Shown here: piece by piece, positions 38,201 through 46,583 of the stretch
Position numbering within the stretch: position 1 is the stretch's first letter
Layout of the letters: each line of letters starts with the position of its first letter
Assembly (NCBI GenBank): GCA_017630195.1
Contig: JAGBVS010000114.1
Location: 1 to 50,566, forward strand
Source: Bacteroidales bacterium
GTDB taxonomy: Bacteria; Bacteroidota; Bacteroidia; Bacteroidales; F082
Reading direction: 5' to 3'
Length of the DNA stretch: 50,566 nt
Position numbers and translations under genes: made by a program
Notes under the pieces: generated by a model
What the model saw: only the letters and a program-made list of their open reading frames with translations
The model's database searches: none
What the model was told of the DNA's origin: nothing

Positions 38201-40392
38201 TAGATATTGTGGGTAAAAAGAATTTGAATGTTTCTAATGCCCTATTGGATTCTTTGAATCAGGCAAGCACTGAACAACGTATCAATCGAGTTGAAGCAAC
38301 TAGAACTAAGCGAGATACTATTGCAGCTGAAATCGTAACAGCTGAAGCGGCTTTAGCAGATGCTCGTGCAAAGGGTCTAGAAGAAGATGCAAAACTTTGG
38401 GAGAAAACTCTTGAAGAAATGCGTGTCTCTTTGGATGAAGCAGAAGAAGATTTCATGCAATCTTGGGAAGATGCTCTTGACGGTATTCGTGAACAATTCG
38501 AAGAGGCTGTTGGCCATGCGGTTGAAACTTTAAGTGATGCACTTGCTGGTCCCCTCATGGGCAGCATGGAAGAATTACAAGATGCTTTTGACCGTCAAAA
38601 TACAGTAGCTGAACGTTATTTGCCTGATTATGAAAAGATTTATGAATTAAATAAATTGAATCGTGATATTACTAACTCTATTGATGAAACTGATAATATC
38701 AAGGCAAAGCAAGAACTTGCTGCTTTACAGGCAGAAATTAATGCCTTAGAAGAATCTGAAGCTCAAATTAGTGAATATCAGATGGAAAACTTACGCCGTA
38801 GATATGAACTAAAACAAGCTGAAATCGCTCTTACTGAAGCTCAAGATGCTAAGTCTCAAGTTCAGATGTCTAGAGACGCAGACGGTAATTGGAGTTATGT
38901 ATATACTGCAAATGAAGACCAGGTGGCAGAAGCAGAACAAACCTATGAGGATAGATTGTTCGCTATGCAAGAAGCCAATGCAGAATACATTAATGCTATG
39001 AATGATAGTATTATCCAATTGCAAGCTGAGATGACTCAGAAGATAGAAGAAATAATGATGGATGAAACTTTAAGTGCAGAAGAAAAAATGGCTAGAGTTC
39101 AAGAAGTTACTACTTTCTATCAAGAGCAAATGAATTATTACATGGATGAACTTGAATTAGTACTTGGTGAGAATCAAGTTCTTTATGAAGAAGATTGGGC
39201 TAAGTACAGCGAATTAACTGGTTATAAGATTTCTGCAAATGAAGATTACGTAGATAATTTTAATGAAACGGCACTTTCTACTTTAACTGGGTTCCAAACC
39301 ATGGAAGAGTACCAACAGAACTTTAATGATGCTATTGGACATCCTGATTCCCATGGTTTATTATATGACTTATCACAAGCATATGAGACTTGGAAAAATA
39401 ATACCGAGGCTGCCATGGAAGCCGCAGGAACTTCTATTCAGAATTTTGCTGATGACATGGCTGAAGATGTAGATGATATAGTTGATGCTTCTGAAAAGGC
39501 GACTGAAGAAATTGAAAAGATGGGGGACAAGGTAGAGCAAACTTTTACCGATTTAACCACTGCTGTTCAAAATTGGTCTAATGAATATAGCGCAACTATT
39601 GATTCCATATTGGAAAAGAATACTGCTTTGGCGGAATCTTTCAATAAAATCCTAGCAGCTTATAGTAAGTATAAAGAAACTACTACTGATGATTCTACTG
39701 GAACTCCAGAAGAAGGAACAGAAGAAAATACAGACACTGGCGAACCTGCAGATGAAGGCGCCGATGTATCAGATAGCGTAGCAGAAAAAACCGAAAAATA
39801 TAAAAAGGGAATTGCATTTGCCATTTGGTCTCACCCAAGTTCCGGATGGGGTACTGGTAATTCTAGTAGTAATCTTACTAGTGGTAAACGTTATGATAGA
39901 TTAAAGGCAAAAGGATTAGATCCTAATACTGTTCAGCAACAAATTAATGCTTATCGTGGAAGATCTGTAGATTTCATGAAGCAGGATTCTGGAATTAGTT
40001 TCAGCAAATGGTCTGATAGAGTAGGTGCATTGAATCCTTATACCTATAAGAAATTTGCCTTTGACACTGGCGGATATACTGGTGATTGGGGTGAAGAAGG
40101 ACGTTGGGCTTTATTGCACTCCAAAGAAATTGTTCTAAATAAAGACGATACTGCGAATTTACTTTCCGCAGTTGATATGATTAGACAAATTTCTAAAGCA
40201 ATTGATTTAAATGCTTATTCTTCTGCTGGATATGGAAATAGTATTATTAAGGCAGGAAACGGTATGGGCGGCACACTTGAACAAAATGTACATATCACTG
40301 CCGAATTCCCCAATGCTACTAATCGCGAAGAAATTTACTCTGCATTTACTGATATTATTAATCTTGCATCTCAATATGCAAATAGAAAATAA
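29290..40392 (+). CDS. Tail tape measure protein, 3,700 aa
   Basis: The N-terminal 600 residues have the TP901/PhageMin tape-measure domain (ANLNDIRIVTGQSAEEM, GLEKFAAVSKTIGLSYEY, TALKTILARIQGL). Two hydrophobic stretches lie near 825-930. A long helical body follows, then an Ala/Ser/Gly linker with about 12 consecutive Gly at roughly 2,610, a coiled-coil half rich in E, K and Q, and a C-terminal GYTGDWGEEGRWALLHSKEI segment usual in tape measures. By the rule of about 0.15 nm per residue the tail would be near 550 nm. Codon use changes at the Gly linker (fewer ATA, more CGT/CTT afterwards), suggesting a fusion of two parts of different origin. The ATG follows AAAGGAGAAAAGATAAT. Confidence 0.95.
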   Translation: MADQQRRVSLIFDADSSRAKAQIQDLTQSINKLMNSSMRSTNVASLDKELQEATRNAALLQTQLQKAVNTQTGKLDLTKFNDSLRDSGMSLEKYQQSFAKVGSAGQQAFTGLARSIATAEIPLRRSSTLLNNFALTLKNTIKWQLSSSLMHGFLSSIQSAMSYAQNLNANLNDIRIVTGQSAEEMARFADMANKSAQQLSTTTNQYTKAALIFYQQGLGDKAVKERTEAVIKMANVTGEAAKDVSSYMTAIWNNFDDGSKSLEYYADVITKLGASTAASSEEIAGGLEKFAAVSKTIGLSYEYATAMLTTIIDKTRQSEDVVGTALKTILARIQGLNLGETLDDGTTLNKYSAALASVGVQIKDTSGQLKDMDSILKDLGGKWQTLSKDTQVALAQVVGGVRQYNQIISLMDNWDSFEVNLDIALNSDGELAKQSEIFAESWEAARNRVRAAMEDIYSSLISDKSFIKLNDTFAELLKGINNFIDGIGGMSGVLTGLGSIILTVFNKQITASLKDLTNNLRMMTKSGQEELVTLQKKAQQLLIGQDYGKGDGGKGVKAAYESEARAQLALINNAKKLTEEELAVTNILMQQHQLRVDEQVAISNQVTALEKVERAQIASFDRAKDKLADLAQPFFTTAGMVSELDAVSQEVIELQSDVTNLGNSIDLAFGSGEGGDAQAAQHLLKSIDDITPKTKEAIDAVNAFKQAMANAGNDEGAQAAAFKGIKNALSGLEDSLFSSQQKVEQLFANLKKWGEGNEAFTRAIEVAEQAYKKLSNTSEELNNKKNELINSNKNLAASEEAVKAALQASGAVYLSTQQIITAFGQIAFTIGSVINTIKGLVKSFKEGNATVGQVLTSVGFLIPQLLSLYKNFKNITMTTYGAIAAGKLFSTQKLAEAASTNVAKGAVIGFGTALKTSLPIYGIIVTAITAVVAALIALYKAANAPTALEKHQENFKKLQKEIKNLEEDSKTINSTINQLYDDFSEYEEAYTALEKLTEGTSAWKDQLLSVKSISQGLIESWPILQKIIENPEKFGVVGQIFNADGSLNPEVVKLAHELQVQEQTFTGTSSAMRVSEAEIQEREAAEGIVSEDTRNSFYEFDQEGFLGGKTFMPVEYARSFFPEFAGEIYGAHAFDSSITTDQEMFSGEHILDYIKTIPEYFNASTQEYTDIGKQLITDQIGFDGNAGGLMQGYFFDEEGNRTTIRDTVVEAIMDADDGALELDRRGETPFGFTDTATTEQIDAIFLAGFNAAIKSEPDTTIMSSIGSRVDSAAIEVLKERPDSYKTSAYMGNQMLYSAGMTSEDFTAGGPMAKALGVAIAEEAEAAISEGSYEDIDADDFRAMFPFLNEVAYKDGELSYANSEYTGQEGEEERIIIPDGKLLYAMTDIAKQQGSALGSQENKYAAAASYLGYTGETQEVISKFFEKNGDLNSMTMDEVAALLETDIRSLIPNPEEVQKNIETAIELGIGADKGYNVAALSGKAPLLPDSLKGLLGDESLTNEQLQAILNGDYNTSEGRLQIADIIRPINDEFATAAEELERGIAPVKRYSKLVGNMGEVAEAVMSLNSGDTINEKQYGILGDAGLDLSGVHWSGESPGEFEGKIDITSVLDTMLETQTLGEKFDLSSNEPISSETKKEILEYLGYNVANATPEIIDSLFSEISDETLKYIDTYQIGEEVANFVGVLGFGVEKYLGSYSDEYTMAMAQAQAKIDGKDWDAVLTYAKNGITDEDSYREAVRELDKQTGTNSLIADLGQWITELDGVVKSDNFKELIKSDSVGDSLKSLIEALSLLLGIEIDEEFIKEHWDLISSLVSGNNSAATLAELYNLSNNPTVKATAKDYATYGAQLDYTYLQEATEVKAGDIYSQAAQAILSGFNVDSGFEGVNRNLFDMALQDSNLWDSENNKIADEELFKKWLEESGKVQFTTTDEAGNIIELETPKVLDEKLIEAGYDTAEEVVALFTSAIIAGAGEFDIDSSGFDKVVRDIYSNMDFASQVDDNGLKIWATTDQMATGAEALNKAYSAGGIQGLTQVADWLKDAGANAPQLAAALAGIDWNASNAFDLASAALSAAGLNAEDYTEAINSVISATQVAVEALTTLAEAIGLFSSSTDLADQIRNGEAFGDDGYKLLEEVYGPEVARAAVTRQADGNYIATSGNNEFLAMGLEQNAISGFEEVRRDNQEFLNSAYMMNDTWTSMDASWLKYLANSTDDYGFTEEQKTSMRQYGELTTDEGRRLWADQMAAEGIDWETVKQQASANATRYTEEAGEMMADAETRIPRENMEAEWAAEGFSEEDIELIDKYGDSIQELAKDSEYLSEELIENADAADEIASELMRYEKGLQKVVESTKDWSKSLKENTKGSDEYIKTTEEMSDTLEDIYDLGDGALDGLDLDWERLNEDMVKMAEGTAEEAAEAYQDGLDVINDAAILDAGLVPDLDMTQFESGLSDSLVSMNEWQNLVYDALNNIEAGGIIDGALLSSLESMLNACYSTAADAQAALTRMGVDGQVVIADEPITNTTPTNDIRASLVDNGYLSVPVVAGDGSVTMGPKIPIQGVKYSAVPNTNTSEGTIQNVGFKIVPGTGKTNVTRKAGGGAKSGMGSRPARSGGGGGGGGGGGGSRAPRAEKKQAADKERYHTVTNQLEDLTDAYDKVSKAADRAFGKSRIKLLREQQGALKDLAATQQDYLDEIDSYLKQDRSNLDQVSQYVGFDVQLDENGTLTNFDAIQDAMWDEYNSHINDKGEVTDMDEEAWGEYEKEWERIMALIEQYEETQDLRKEALQQLQDYINEIYDLQLEEVTYAVEVDIEASDDALEILDYLLSRIEDDAWKAAEAITYMGEQAAIMLDKNDTYTSGIRDILMNHTEDIRDSEGRLLQKAQLTKADVEGFMSGDPEAINKLMGMNDAFTDDEIQSLRDYHSSLIEMNETLVELRESVFDKVLDSFEQFNEEMDKSIDKIDHLSAVTDNYKNIIDIVGKKNLNVSNALLDSLNQASTEQRINRVEATRTKRDTIAAEIVTAEAALADARAKGLEEDAKLWEKTLEEMRVSLDEAEEDFMQSWEDALDGIREQFEEAVGHAVETLSDALAGPLMGSMEELQDAFDRQNTVAERYLPDYEKIYELNKLNRDITNSIDETDNIKAKQELAALQAEINALEESEAQISEYQMENLRRRYELKQAEIALTEAQDAKSQVQMSRDADGNWSYVYTANEDQVAEAEQTYEDRLFAMQEANAEYINAMNDSIIQLQAEMTQKIEEIMMDETLSAEEKMARVQEVTTFYQEQMNYYMDELELVLGENQVLYEEDWAKYSELTGYKISANEDYVDNFNETALSTLTGFQTMEEYQQNFNDAIGHPDSHGLLYDLSQAYETWKNNTEAAMEAAGTSIQNFADDMAEDVDDIVDASEKATEEIEKMGDKVEQTFTDLTTAVQNWSNEYSATIDSILEKNTALAESFNKILAAYSKYKETTTDDSTGTPEEGTEENTDTGEPADEGADVSDSVAEKTEKYKKGIAFAIWSHPSSGWGTGNSSSNLTSGKRYDRLKAKGLDPNTVQQQINAYRGRSVDFMKQDSGISFSKWSDRVGALNPYTYKKFAFDTGGYTGDWGEEGRWALLHSKEIVLNKDDTANLLSAVDMIRQISKAIDLNAYSSAGYGNSIIKAGNGMGGTLEQNVHITAEFPNATNREEIYSAFTDIINLASQYANRK

Positions 40393-40396
40393 AATT

Positions 40397-40425
40397 AAGG
40401 GAAGGTTTAATACCTTCCCTTTTTT
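40397..40425 (+). terminator. Intrinsic terminator after the tape measure gene
   Basis: AAGGGAAGG and CCTTCCCTT (9 bp) around TTTAATA, followed by TTTTTT. Confidence 0.9.
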
Positions 40426-40502
40426 GTTTTTGGTCATATTATATTAAAGTAAAATTATTATTTTTCTAAAATTAATAGAGATAGAGAAAAAGGAGGCTTT
40501 TT

Positions 40503-43500
40503 ATGGCGGATAAAGATATAAATGTAAGTTATCAAGAAGCTGCATTTCAATTACTTGAAGCAGTAGATATAGTAACTTCAAAACGTGTCAACGCCCTTGG
40601 ATTTGATAAAACTCTTATCTGTACGATAGAAAGCATTGAAAACGCAAAAAATGGTGCTTATCGTGTTACTGATGGAGTATCTCATTTTCAAGCTTATGGA
40701 GATACTACTCTTCCTTATACTGTTGGTTTAAAAGTATATGTAAAAGTACCTAATGGAGATATGAATAGTCAAAAAATTATTACTGGAAAGTATGTAAGTG
40801 AAGATAATCAATATGTTCCTTATGTTTCTCCTTTAAATAGTTTTGTTGATGTAACTTCTAATTTAATTGAAGATAATTTACAAAGTACGTTAAGGGCGAA
40901 TGCACAAAAAGATTATAATGTAATCTGGAGTTATATGCCAGATTTAATTTATAGTGAAGAAAAACGTAGGGCTGTAAAAGCATCGATAGATAAAGATACA
41001 ACCGAATTAAAGGAAATTCGTTTAAATAACTATAATAGTTATCAAAATCCACGAACTTTATTAGAAGAGATTATGAATAATGAAGATTTCGATGAAGCAA
41101 AAGAGACTATACTGTGTCAAGATGTTTATGATATGACTGTGACCACAGGTTTCAAGGGCTATGATAGACTTGGAATTTCCGGAGATTTTAAAACTTTACT
41201 AGACTATCGAACCAAGGATGGCTCTTATGGATTATGTTTAAGAATAATTGGTGTTAACCAAATGGGAGTCAAAGAGGCTAGAAACTATTATTTAGATTCT
41301 AGTGATATGTATGGCAATCCATATCAATATTCTACCTTTTATAAGCAAGAATATTTATACGATATTTCTAATATGCAAGAAATATTAAATTTAGAATTAC
41401 TCTTTTATCAAAATAAAGATTTTATTTTGGAAGATGGAAGCTCAATGGAGGTTTCTGGTAGAGATGATATTATTCTTCAGAATCCTTATATTGCTTTTGG
41501 TTATGATTTAAATAACTTTAATGAAGATAAAGTGTTAATTGGCACTCATGATTCTTTAATGTATAGTAATAATATCATACCAAAGGAACGTAAAGTATAT
41601 ATGCGTTGGGTACATAAGATTAATGATAAATTTTATGCAATTGATGAAGCCTCTGAAGTACCAGAGAATGCGGTTATTCATTGGTATAGATATAGATTAG
41701 AGGAAAATCGTTCAGACCCATTGGCTGGTCCATTTTGGCAAGAATTTTTTCCGGATGGAGATAAATTTAATTATAGATTTGAACCGGATACAACTACAGA
41801 CACAGATGCTTTTAAAGTAGTCATTGAAATTCCTGATAGAAATATAGTTACAAATGACATAGGGGTTAATCTTAATTTACGCGAAGCTCGTATTAAACTG
41901 CAAGATTTAACTGGTGAAATTCAAGGTCTAACTGACGGAATTGATAAAATGATAAATACAATAGATTTAAGTCTATTGGAAGAAATTTATGATTTACTAA
42001 AAGCTCAATATATAACTACAGACGAACAAGCACAGCTATTTAGTGAGATTCATAATATTATTTTGGATGAGCGTGCTAGAACTCAATTTTATTCTAGTGA
42101 TACATTAGTATTTACTAATGCGATTCCACAAAATTTAGAAGCTATTGATTTAATACAAAGTTTAAGTATTACTGCAGATGAAGGGAATTACGACGGAATT
42201 TATCGTTTATATGATGAAACTTATCATATTATCAATGCTACAGAAGCTAGTAAGCAAAGAATCTTAAAAGCTAATTATTCTTCTGTAGTTACTGGAATTA
42301 CTGAATTAGATTCTGCAGAAGAAATTACTTGGTATTTCCCAAAAGAACAGTCTATGATTCAAGAGCCAATAGAAGGAAAAGAATATAACACAGAAAAAGG
42401 CGATGAATTTATTGAGGACTGCGGCCGCAGTGGATATGTTGCTATTAGACGAACTGGTACTGATACTGTAGAACAATTAGAGCCAGGTTTAAGTTTAATT
42501 GAAACTATGCAAACTTTCCGCATTAAAGAACATTATACTCAATCTGCAAGTACGAACATAATTTATTGTACTGTTAAAAAGCGTGATAAAATTTATGAAG
42601 CTAGTGTTGTACTTTATTTTGGCACTGCTGGTTCTAATGGAACAGAAGCTACTTTTTTATTAAAAATGTATGATGAAAAAGGTGTTGATGAAGTCTCAGC
42701 ATTAACTATTGGTAAAAAAGTAATTATTAAACCTGAATTATATGATTTTAATAATAAACGCATAAGTATTAATTCAATTAGTTATTCTTGGAAAGAAAAA
42801 AATAAGAGTAATGCAATTCAGTCCATAACAGATGGTATAGAATATTCTTTGACTATTCCTGAAGAAACTGATATTAATAATTGTCAATTTTATATTTTAC
42901 AAGCCTCTACTCCATATACTGATATTACTGAAATAGATGAAAATGGTGAAGAAAAGAAACGTGAAATTCAGTTAACTGCATTTTTACCTATTCCAGTTCG
43001 TACAAGTGATGAATATACAGAGATAGAGGGTGCTACTAAAATTGTTTATGATTCTAATGGCGCGAATCCTCGTTATTATAAAAATCCATATAAATTATAT
43101 AGACATCAATTATCTCAAGTTAATAATGTTAGTTGGAATGTTTACAGTGAAGATTTTAAAGATGTCGTTTATGATGAAAAAGGAAATATTGTAATTTCAG
43201 CGGCACAACGATATTATCCTGTAGTGCAACCTACTGGCGAATTTATGCCTACTAAGATGTATTATACAGGTTTAAAATCTGTATGTATTAATGCTTATTC
43301 TAATAAGACTTTAGTTTGGACCCAACCTTTATTAATTATTCAGAATAAGTATGCTTCCGCTATGCTGAATGATTGGGATGGAAATTTGACAATTGATGAA
43401 AAAAATGGTACAATTTTATCAGCAATGATGGGTGCTGGAATTAAAAATGAAGATAATTCATTTTCCGGCATAGTTATGGGTGATATGGGTAAAGTTAGCG

Positions 43501-46199
43501 ATAATTTTGACCCAAATAATAAAACTGGTATCGGGCTTTATGGTTTAGACCATGGGGCGCAAAGCTATGGTTTTAACGTAGACGGCACTGCCTTTATTGG
43601 TAAGTCTGGAAAAGGTCGTATACATTTTGATGGCAATAATGGTACTATTACTTCTGGCAATTATGAAGAAGATGTGGCCGGTATGCAAATTGATTTAGAT
43701 GACCCATTTTTAAAGGCTTATGGCGAGGCCGGCTCAATAATAATGGACTTAAAAAAAGATGGAAAAGATTTATTTGTTATTAATGGAGTTACAGAAAAAG
43801 GAAATTATAAGCCAATTTTTAACGCTAGTACAAAAGATTATTTTTTACAAAGTATTGATTTTTCTGACGCTGAATATAAGGGAGTTAAATTTAATTTAAC
43901 CAATGGATTTTTAAAGGGCTATAATTTTCAATTACAAACTATTCATAAGATAACTGATAATTTATATTCTAGTATTTTTATAAGTTCTGAAGGAAAGCCT
44001 TATTTTAAAATACATCATGCCGCTAGAGAAACATATGAAGAAATTCCAGTTTATAAAACATATTCACCTAAAGTTTTTTACTATGCAGATAATCAAGGTG
44101 TATTTTTATTGGACAATTCAGAATCCTTTACTGAAAATAGACAATATTATATTCCATATAATGGAATTTATGAGCCTGTACATGTAATAGATAAAAATAA
44201 AATATTCGTTGGAAAAAAATATTATTCAATTAGTGAGACTGAAAATACTACTGGATTTATAGAAATTACTTCTTATTCTCCTAGTATACAATATTATATT
44301 AAAGAAGATAATGGCAATTATAAAGCTATTAACTTATTGGATAATAGAATATACGCTCATTATGAGCCGAATAAATTCTATATAATTTCTGATGAAAATC
44401 AATTCATTATAGATTCTTCAGAATCTTATACTGAAGATAGAGTATATTATACTTTGACTTCTCCTCGGCAAGAGGTTAAAGTTTTTGATAATAAAACTCA
44501 TATAACATTTCTTGAGGCAAAGAAAAATAATAATTTATATAAATTTTTAAAAATAGATTATATTAAAGATCCATATGGTTATTATCAAAGTAATTTAGTA
44601 TATTATAAGTACCCTGCAAGTGGTGGCCGTGTTAATGTCGTTCCTAGCTCATATACAATTTTTGAATCGGGACGATATTTTAGACGAATAGGCTACGATC
44701 CAGAAACTCATACTTATAGATATGAGCGTGCTATTAGTTATAGTTCTACTGAGACTTATTATGACAGTAATGAAAATCCAATTCATTATATGGCTCCGCC
44801 GGATAGTATGCATTACCAAAGAGACACATTTTATGTAACTGAATATAATGTTTGGAAAAAAGTAGAAGAAGATGAATCTTTTGATAATAATGCGTTAGAA
44901 TATGGCTTTTTAACCGACGATGGGGCCTATGATACTACTATAAAAGTAGTGGTCAATGATGAATTTATTTACGCAAAAAATAAATTTGCATATATAATAT
45001 CTGAAAATTTAAAGTATGAATTAGATGATTCTAATACTGTAACTGTTGGACAAAAATATTATTTTGATCAGGAAGGATTAAAACAAGTTACTATAGTTGC
45101 GGATTCTCAATATGTTTTTACTCTTGGACAAGTATATTATAGAAAATATACTTCTGATGGAAGATATTTGTTAGAAGAAGTGTATAGTCCTTATGTTACT
45201 TATTATACTTTGCTAAATCCTGACGCATCAGCGGATGAAAGGATATATGAAGAAATTGAGCTTTATAATCCAGAATATGAATTTAAAGAAAATGATATTT
45301 TCTATACTTATAATAGTGATTTAGATATTTATGAAATTTCTTCTGAATTTCATGGTACTTCTTACTATTTATTAAAAAATACTTCAGTTGAAAATGATTT
45401 AATTAATATTACTAAGAATAAATTTGAATTAAAATCACATGATTGGGATATTAATGAGATGACTGGAATGCATTTTGGTATTTCTGAAGGCGGCGGATAT
45501 ATAGAGGGCTATGGTGAATATACTAATACTATGGGTGAAGTTAAAAAACCAAAATTTATATTAGATTGGCGAAAAAGTCGCGATCCAATCAATGTAAATA
45601 ATTCCGTTTTTAGAGTAAAATGGAATGGCGAAGTGACTTGTACCAATATTAAAGCTACGGGCGGCCGAATAGGAAGCTGGTCAATTTTAGATGGCTCTTT
45701 ATATTCCAATGGTGTATATTTATATTCAAGTAGTAATGATGCGGGTATTATTGTAGGCTCTATGCCAAATAATTTTATGTCTAACTTAAAAGGCTCTGAA
45801 ACAATTGCTGATTTAACAGGAATTTTAACTTCTAGTTCTTATTTTGCGGTTGATAAGAGTGGAACTTTAAAGGTTGCAAATGCGCAAATAGAAAAATTAG
45901 CTGTTACTTCTGTAAGTACTAATGAATTATATGTAGAGGGACGAAAGTATAGAGAGCGCACCGAAGAACAAACTGTAACAATAACTACCAATACTTACTC
46001 TTTAAATACCGATACTATTAAAGTAATTAGTGGTATGCGCACTTATAGTGTAGCTACGCCGAGTGGTGGCTCTACTTTAGTTAATGGTATAACAGGGTAC
46101 AGCACAAAGTCTGTAGGAGTAAGTTTAAGTAAAGGTAGCGAGAAAAAATCTTCTAAAGTTGTAATGAAACAATTTTTAGCTAGAGTGGAGGATAAATAA
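40503..46199 (+). CDS. Large tail-tip / receptor-binding type protein, 1,898 aa
   Basis: First gene after the tape measure, where distal-tail and fibre proteins are found. The N-terminal 500 residues are alpha/beta with a coiled coil at about 460-520. About 720-1,000 looks like Ig-type beta repeats. About 1,180-1,620 is a Tyr-rich repeat region with pairs such as SPKVFYY/SPSIQYY and DNSESFTENRQYY/DSSESYTEDRVYY. The C-terminal part has GGRIGSWSILDGSLYS (about 1,720), a motif of Gram-positive phage minor tail proteins. Role: adsorption apparatus, probably carbohydrate binding. The ATG follows AAGGAGGCTTTTT. Confidence 0.7.
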   Translation: MADKDINVSYQEAAFQLLEAVDIVTSKRVNALGFDKTLICTIESIENAKNGAYRVTDGVSHFQAYGDTTLPYTVGLKVYVKVPNGDMNSQKIITGKYVSEDNQYVPYVSPLNSFVDVTSNLIEDNLQSTLRANAQKDYNVIWSYMPDLIYSEEKRRAVKASIDKDTTELKEIRLNNYNSYQNPRTLLEEIMNNEDFDEAKETILCQDVYDMTVTTGFKGYDRLGISGDFKTLLDYRTKDGSYGLCLRIIGVNQMGVKEARNYYLDSSDMYGNPYQYSTFYKQEYLYDISNMQEILNLELLFYQNKDFILEDGSSMEVSGRDDIILQNPYIAFGYDLNNFNEDKVLIGTHDSLMYSNNIIPKERKVYMRWVHKINDKFYAIDEASEVPENAVIHWYRYRLEENRSDPLAGPFWQEFFPDGDKFNYRFEPDTTTDTDAFKVVIEIPDRNIVTNDIGVNLNLREARIKLQDLTGEIQGLTDGIDKMINTIDLSLLEEIYDLLKAQYITTDEQAQLFSEIHNIILDERARTQFYSSDTLVFTNAIPQNLEAIDLIQSLSITADEGNYDGIYRLYDETYHIINATEASKQRILKANYSSVVTGITELDSAEEITWYFPKEQSMIQEPIEGKEYNTEKGDEFIEDCGRSGYVAIRRTGTDTVEQLEPGLSLIETMQTFRIKEHYTQSASTNIIYCTVKKRDKIYEASVVLYFGTAGSNGTEATFLLKMYDEKGVDEVSALTIGKKVIIKPELYDFNNKRISINSISYSWKEKNKSNAIQSITDGIEYSLTIPEETDINNCQFYILQASTPYTDITEIDENGEEKKREIQLTAFLPIPVRTSDEYTEIEGATKIVYDSNGANPRYYKNPYKLYRHQLSQVNNVSWNVYSEDFKDVVYDEKGNIVISAAQRYYPVVQPTGEFMPTKMYYTGLKSVCINAYSNKTLVWTQPLLIIQNKYASAMLNDWDGNLTIDEKNGTILSAMMGAGIKNEDNSFSGIVMGDMGKVSDNFDPNNKTGIGLYGLDHGAQSYGFNVDGTAFIGKSGKGRIHFDGNNGTITSGNYEEDVAGMQIDLDDPFLKAYGEAGSIIMDLKKDGKDLFVINGVTEKGNYKPIFNASTKDYFLQSIDFSDAEYKGVKFNLTNGFLKGYNFQLQTIHKITDNLYSSIFISSEGKPYFKIHHAARETYEEIPVYKTYSPKVFYYADNQGVFLLDNSESFTENRQYYIPYNGIYEPVHVIDKNKIFVGKKYYSISETENTTGFIEITSYSPSIQYYIKEDNGNYKAINLLDNRIYAHYEPNKFYIISDENQFIIDSSESYTEDRVYYTLTSPRQEVKVFDNKTHITFLEAKKNNNLYKFLKIDYIKDPYGYYQSNLVYYKYPASGGRVNVVPSSYTIFESGRYFRRIGYDPETHTYRYERAISYSSTETYYDSNENPIHYMAPPDSMHYQRDTFYVTEYNVWKKVEEDESFDNNALEYGFLTDDGAYDTTIKVVVNDEFIYAKNKFAYIISENLKYELDDSNTVTVGQKYYFDQEGLKQVTIVADSQYVFTLGQVYYRKYTSDGRYLLEEVYSPYVTYYTLLNPDASADERIYEEIELYNPEYEFKENDIFYTYNSDLDIYEISSEFHGTSYYLLKNTSVENDLINITKNKFELKSHDWDINEMTGMHFGISEGGGYIEGYGEYTNTMGEVKKPKFILDWRKSRDPINVNNSVFRVKWNGEVTCTNIKATGGRIGSWSILDGSLYSNGVYLYSSSNDAGIIVGSMPNNFMSNLKGSETIADLTGILTSSSYFAVDKSGTLKVANAQIEKLAVTSVSTNELYVEGRKYRERTEEQTVTITTNTYSLNTDTIKVISGMRTYSVATPSGGSTLVNGITGYSTKSVGVSLSKGSEKKSSKVVMKQFLARVEDK

Positions 46200-46582
46200 T
46201 GCTTTTAACTAATTATGAAATTTATGATTTAGCTATCCGTTCTCAAGTTTTCTATGAAGATAAAGTGAGTCAGTTTCCAGCAAAAGCTGGTTTTTATCTA
46301 TTTAAAAACTTAAAGACATTAAAAGAATTAGCTTTAGAAATAGAAGAAATGCGAAGAGGAATTATTAATACTTTTCAGCCTGAGTTATTAGAGGATGGGA
46401 CTTATAGGATAGCACCTGAGCTAAAAGAAAAATTACAGAAACAATTAGATTCTTTAAGTTCTTTACCTCAAGATATTCCACTTTATAAATTAAAATTAGA
46501 AGATTTTGAAGAAGTAAAATTATCCGGAGAGCAATTAGATGTTCTTGTGGATATGATAGAAGAGATAGAGGAGGAAAATTAA
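46199..46582 (+). CDS. Small tail-cluster protein, 127 aa
   Basis: The ATG overlaps the upstream stop (TAATG). Starts MLLTNYEIYDLAIRSQVF and shares with the next gene the plan NxEIY, FYxFKN/FYFQKN, a helix LxxLAxEIE, and an acidic end after ExLxxLVDMIEE. The two look like tandem paralogues, possibly of the DUF1617 type found in tail clusters of Gram-positive phages (moderate confidence). Function unknown. Confidence 0.6.
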   Translation: MLLTNYEIYDLAIRSQVFYEDKVSQFPAKAGFYLFKNLKTLKELALEIEEMRRGIINTFQPELLEDGTYRIAPELKEKLQKQLDSLSSLPQDIPLYKLKLEDFEEVKLSGEQLDVLVDMIEEIEEEN

Positions 46583-46583
46583 T

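Noticed and set aside
40426..40502. Promoter before the tail-tip gene
   Set aside because: Some TATTAT-like boxes exist, but no TTGACA-like hexamer at suitable spacing, so no claim is made.
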